A stretch of 6,301 nt of DNA from JAWWPY01 sp964412845 (lineage in GTDB: Bacteria; Actinomycetota; Actinomycetes; Streptosporangiales; Streptosporangiaceae): assembly GCA_964412845.1 (NCBI GenBank), contig CAYPQM010000256.1:1-6301 (forward strand). Direction: 5' to 3'. Positions 4,596 through 6,301 of this stretch are shown here, piece after piece (positions within the stretch are counted from its first letter, which is position 1; the number at the start of each line of letters is the position of its first letter). The translations under genes were made by a program, and so were the position numbers. The notes beneath the pieces are model-generated. The model worked only from the letters and a program-made list of their open reading frames with translations. It was not told where the DNA came from and did not search any database.

Positions 4596-6137
4596 TCAGC
4601 GGAAAGTGCCCGATACGGCCAGATCAGGCAGCGGCTGGCCGCCGCCCGCCGGCCAGGGCGGGCCGGGCGGCCGCCACCGCCTGGTGACACAGAGCCAGAG
4701 CAGCGCGCCGGCCAGGACGACCAGGATCGCGGGCAGGATGGCCTGGGCCCCGTCGCCGAGAAAGGATCCCAGCCACGGCGGATAGGGGCGGTGCGCCACT
4801 CCGGGGAGTTCCGCCACGGCCCCGACCAGGGCGCGGAGCGCGACAATCCAGTCCAGCCGGGTAGCGGGAAGCACCGCCAGCAGCGGGAAGACCATCGCGT
4901 CGAACCAGGGCCGCTGCTGTGGGGTCCAGATCAGCCAGGCCAGCGACACCGCTAGCACGGGCCGGGCGAACGGCATGGCGGCCGGACTGGGCCAGCCGGA
5001 CGGCAGGCGCCAGAGCAGGACCGCCGCCATCGCGGCGACGGCGATCAACGCCAGCACATCGGTGAACCTGCCCACAGGGTGGATGGACAGCGCCCGCGTC
5101 AGCAGCTGCCACGGCTGGTACACGTCAGGAGCGGCGGCCGCGCGTCCCGCCACCGCCGCAATCGCGGCCGGGCCGGCCAGCAGGTAACTAGGCACCAGCA
5201 CCGCGACAGCGCCCAGAGCGGCCACGGCCAGCGTCCGCGGCGACCGGTGGGCCGACCAGGCCACGCCAAGCAGGAAGAACACGAACGGCGCCTTGACGGC
5301 GGCAGCCGCGCCGATCAGCAGGCCAGCGGTCAGCCCCCGGATGGCACCCGGCCTGCGCAAGCAGAGCAGGCCGAGAAAGCCCGCCGCGGCCGGCAACCCG
5401 TCGATGTGGCCGCCGGCCATGACGGCCCACAGCATCAGCGGGTTCACCGTCCACAGCAGGTGCGCGCGGGTCCTGGCGGCCGCATCCGAGCGCACCAGCC
5501 GGTCAAGCGCCAGCGCCACCGCGAGGAATGCCAGCCCGTTCCAGATTTTGAGCCAGAAGACCGTCTTCGCCGTCGACGGGCCGGCCAGCTCTGACGCGGC
5601 CTGCTCGGACACCGTGGCCAGCGGACCGTAGACCGAGGGCTTGTGACGCCACGCATACGGGCTGTACCGGCCCACCGGATCACCGGTGGTGGTGAGCTGC
5701 GCTGGCGTCATCACGTACGGGCTGTGGCCCAGCACCGCTATCCGCCCGTAGATCGCGTAGTCGAGCATGTCGGTCGAACCCAGCGGAGGCACCAGAATCA
5801 GCGCGATCACCGCGAGCAGGCACCCGATGATCAGCCGTCGCGGCCGCGGCCGCCAGCCGCCGCGCGCCGCCAGCAGCCCCGCCACCAAGCCCAGGCCGCC
5901 GAGGCAGAGCGCAGCCAGCGCCAGCCCCATCGTGACCGGACCGGAGGGGCGGACCGCAGCGAAGTAGGGCGGCCAGGGAAAGGCCGACGAGAATTTCGGG
6001 ACGACCAATGATGGCCCGCACACCCCCAGCAGGACCATTACGCCGACGCTCGTTATGAGTGCTCCGCCGGCTACCCAGGCGAGACGCCGGGTGGCCGGGG
6101 GCAGCGGAGCGGCGTCCGGCTGGTGCACCAAGCGCAT
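4596..6137 (-). CDS. GT-C mannosyltransferase-like membrane protein (MptA/MptB type)
   Basis: Polytopic membrane protein, 513 residues from ATG 6137, with about a dozen hydrophobic spans. Landmarks shared with polyprenol-phosphomannose-dependent alpha-1,6-mannosyltransferases (MptB-like, GT87-related): the first-loop acidic motif STDMLDYAIYGRIAVLGHSPYV (121-142; Asp123 and Asp126), DPVGRYSPYAW (153-163), PSVYGPLATVSEQA (167-180), NPLMLWAVMAGGHIDGLP (232-249; His244, Asp246), VKAPF (281-285) and WTPQQRPWFDAMVFPLLA (404-421). In mycobacteria/corynebacteria such enzymes extend lipomannan on the outer face of the membrane using a polyprenyl-phosphate mannose donor. The sugar and acceptor here are not determinable. 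ATG 6137 is chosen because GAAGGA lies 9 bases upstream; an upstream in-frame GTG at 6185 (529 residues) has only a weak AGGCGG and is the alternative. The last 30 residues are Pro/Gly-rich. It converges on the SDR gene. Confidence 0.88.
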   Translation of the reverse strand: MRLVHQPDAAPLPPATRRLAWVAGGALITSVGVMVLLGVCGPSLVVPKFSSAFPWPPYFAAVRPSGPVTMGLALAALCLGGLGLVAGLLAARGGWRPRPRRLIIGCLLAVIALILVPPLGSTDMLDYAIYGRIAVLGHSPYVMTPAQLTTTGDPVGRYSPYAWRHKPSVYGPLATVSEQAASELAGPSTAKTVFWLKIWNGLAFLAVALALDRLVRSDAAARTRAHLLWTVNPLMLWAVMAGGHIDGLPAAAGFLGLLCLRRPGAIRGLTAGLLIGAAAAVKAPFVFFLLGVAWSAHRSPRTLAVAALGAVAVLVPSYLLAGPAAIAAVAGRAAAAPDVYQPWQLLTRALSIHPVGRFTDVLALIAVAAMAAVLLWRLPSGWPSPAAMPFARPVLAVSLAWLIWTPQQRPWFDAMVFPLLAVLPATRLDWIVALRALVGAVAELPGVAHRPYPPWLGSFLGDGAQAILPAILVVLAGALLWLCVTRRWRPPGPPWPAGGGQPLPDLAVSGTFR

Positions 6138-6146
6138 GGCGGCAGG

Positions 6147-6152
6147 TCCTTC
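6147..6152 (-). promoter_or_regulatory. Ribosome binding site favouring ATG 6137
   Basis: GAAGGA on the minus strand lies 9 bases before ATG 6137. It is a better match to the anti-Shine-Dalgarno sequence than the AGGCGG before GTG 6185, so it decides the start of the MptB-like gene, though not conclusively. Confidence 0.6.
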
Positions 6153-6254
6153 AGCAAGCGGCAGGCAGGCCGGTCCCGCAGACACGGAACCGCCTAGGAA
6201 TCACGATTTATCCTGAACAATCGCGGACCCTGGGTGAGTGGTTCCGGTATGGCG

Positions 6255-6301
6255 GGATTCTTTACCGCTGCCACCGGATTCTTTACCGCCGTGCCCGGAT
6301 T
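6255..6301. repeat. 21-bp-period direct repeat running off the right edge
   Basis: GGATTCTTTACCGC is found identically at 6255-6268 and 6276-6289, and a third copy begins (GGATT) at 6297 where the window ends, giving a strict 21-bp period. The seven bases between copies differ. The repeat is less GC-rich than its surroundings. A minus-strand frame is open from the right edge to a TAG at 6196-6194 (35 residues, with repeated AVKNP). A plus-strand frame from ATG 6249 reads repeated GFFTA. The repeat is thus either the end or start of a repetitive gene, or a noncoding array upstream of the MptB-like gene. Confidence 0.8.

Noticed and set aside
5079..5594. Plus-strand frames opposite the MptB-like gene (this and others between 4975 and 6011)
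   Set aside because: Gln/Arg/Gly/His-rich antisense shadows. The minus strand has GT-C motifs and membrane spans throughout.
6195..6301. Calling a separate partial gene in the right-edge repeat
   Set aside because: Both strands are open through the repeat for only about 35 codons, with weak third-position bias and no known motif. Reported as a repeat instead.

Overview
The window is very GC-rich, and its true reading frames have strong G/C bias at the third codon position. MarR, extended-SDR, ACAD10/11-like and MptB-like protein types occur together. This points to a high-GC actinobacterium (Streptomyces/Streptosporangiales/Frankia-like); I cannot name a genus. No rRNA, tRNA, CRISPR array or transposase is visible.

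Layout, left to right. (1) Positions 1-812, minus strand: the N-terminal two-thirds of an ACAD10/11-type acyl-CoA dehydrogenase, cut by the left edge. (2) 847-2775, minus: a polytopic DUF2079 membrane protein (GT-C-like). It has an unusually long Ala/Gly/Ser/Thr/Pro-rich N-terminal extension built partly from an 18-bp (hexapeptide) tandem repeat. It lies 34 bp upstream of the dehydrogenase on the same strand, so the two may be co-transcribed. (3) 2776-2981: a 206-bp intergenic stretch with a 15-bp direct repeat. (4) 2982-3470, minus: a MarR-family regulator. (5) About 3455-3505: a divergent control region with three TTAGCCGGCTAA-like palindromes laid over a good promoter. (6) 3536-4438, plus: an extended-SDR NAD(P)-dependent epimerase/oxidoreductase, very probably controlled by the MarR protein. 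Its frame is interrupted by TAA at 4436, and 20 plausible C-terminal codons follow in the same frame up to a TAG at 4499. (7) 4502-4595: a short convergent spacer with a GC-rich dyad. (8) 4596-6137, minus: a multi-span GT-C mannosyltransferase-like protein of the MptA/MptB type. (9) 6138-6301: its upstream region, with a 21-bp-period direct repeat running off the right edge.

Functionally there are three loosely related pieces. Two are polytopic membrane proteins of the polyprenol-phosphate-sugar glycosyltransferase fold type, which suggests envelope glycan assembly. The third is a self-contained MarR/SDR regulator-enzyme pair, and a fatty-acyl oxidation gene lies at the left edge. I see no clear novel multi-gene system. 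The most notable points are the interrupted SDR with an Ile where the catalytic Tyr should be, the triple operator, and the repeat-built extension of the DUF2079 protein.
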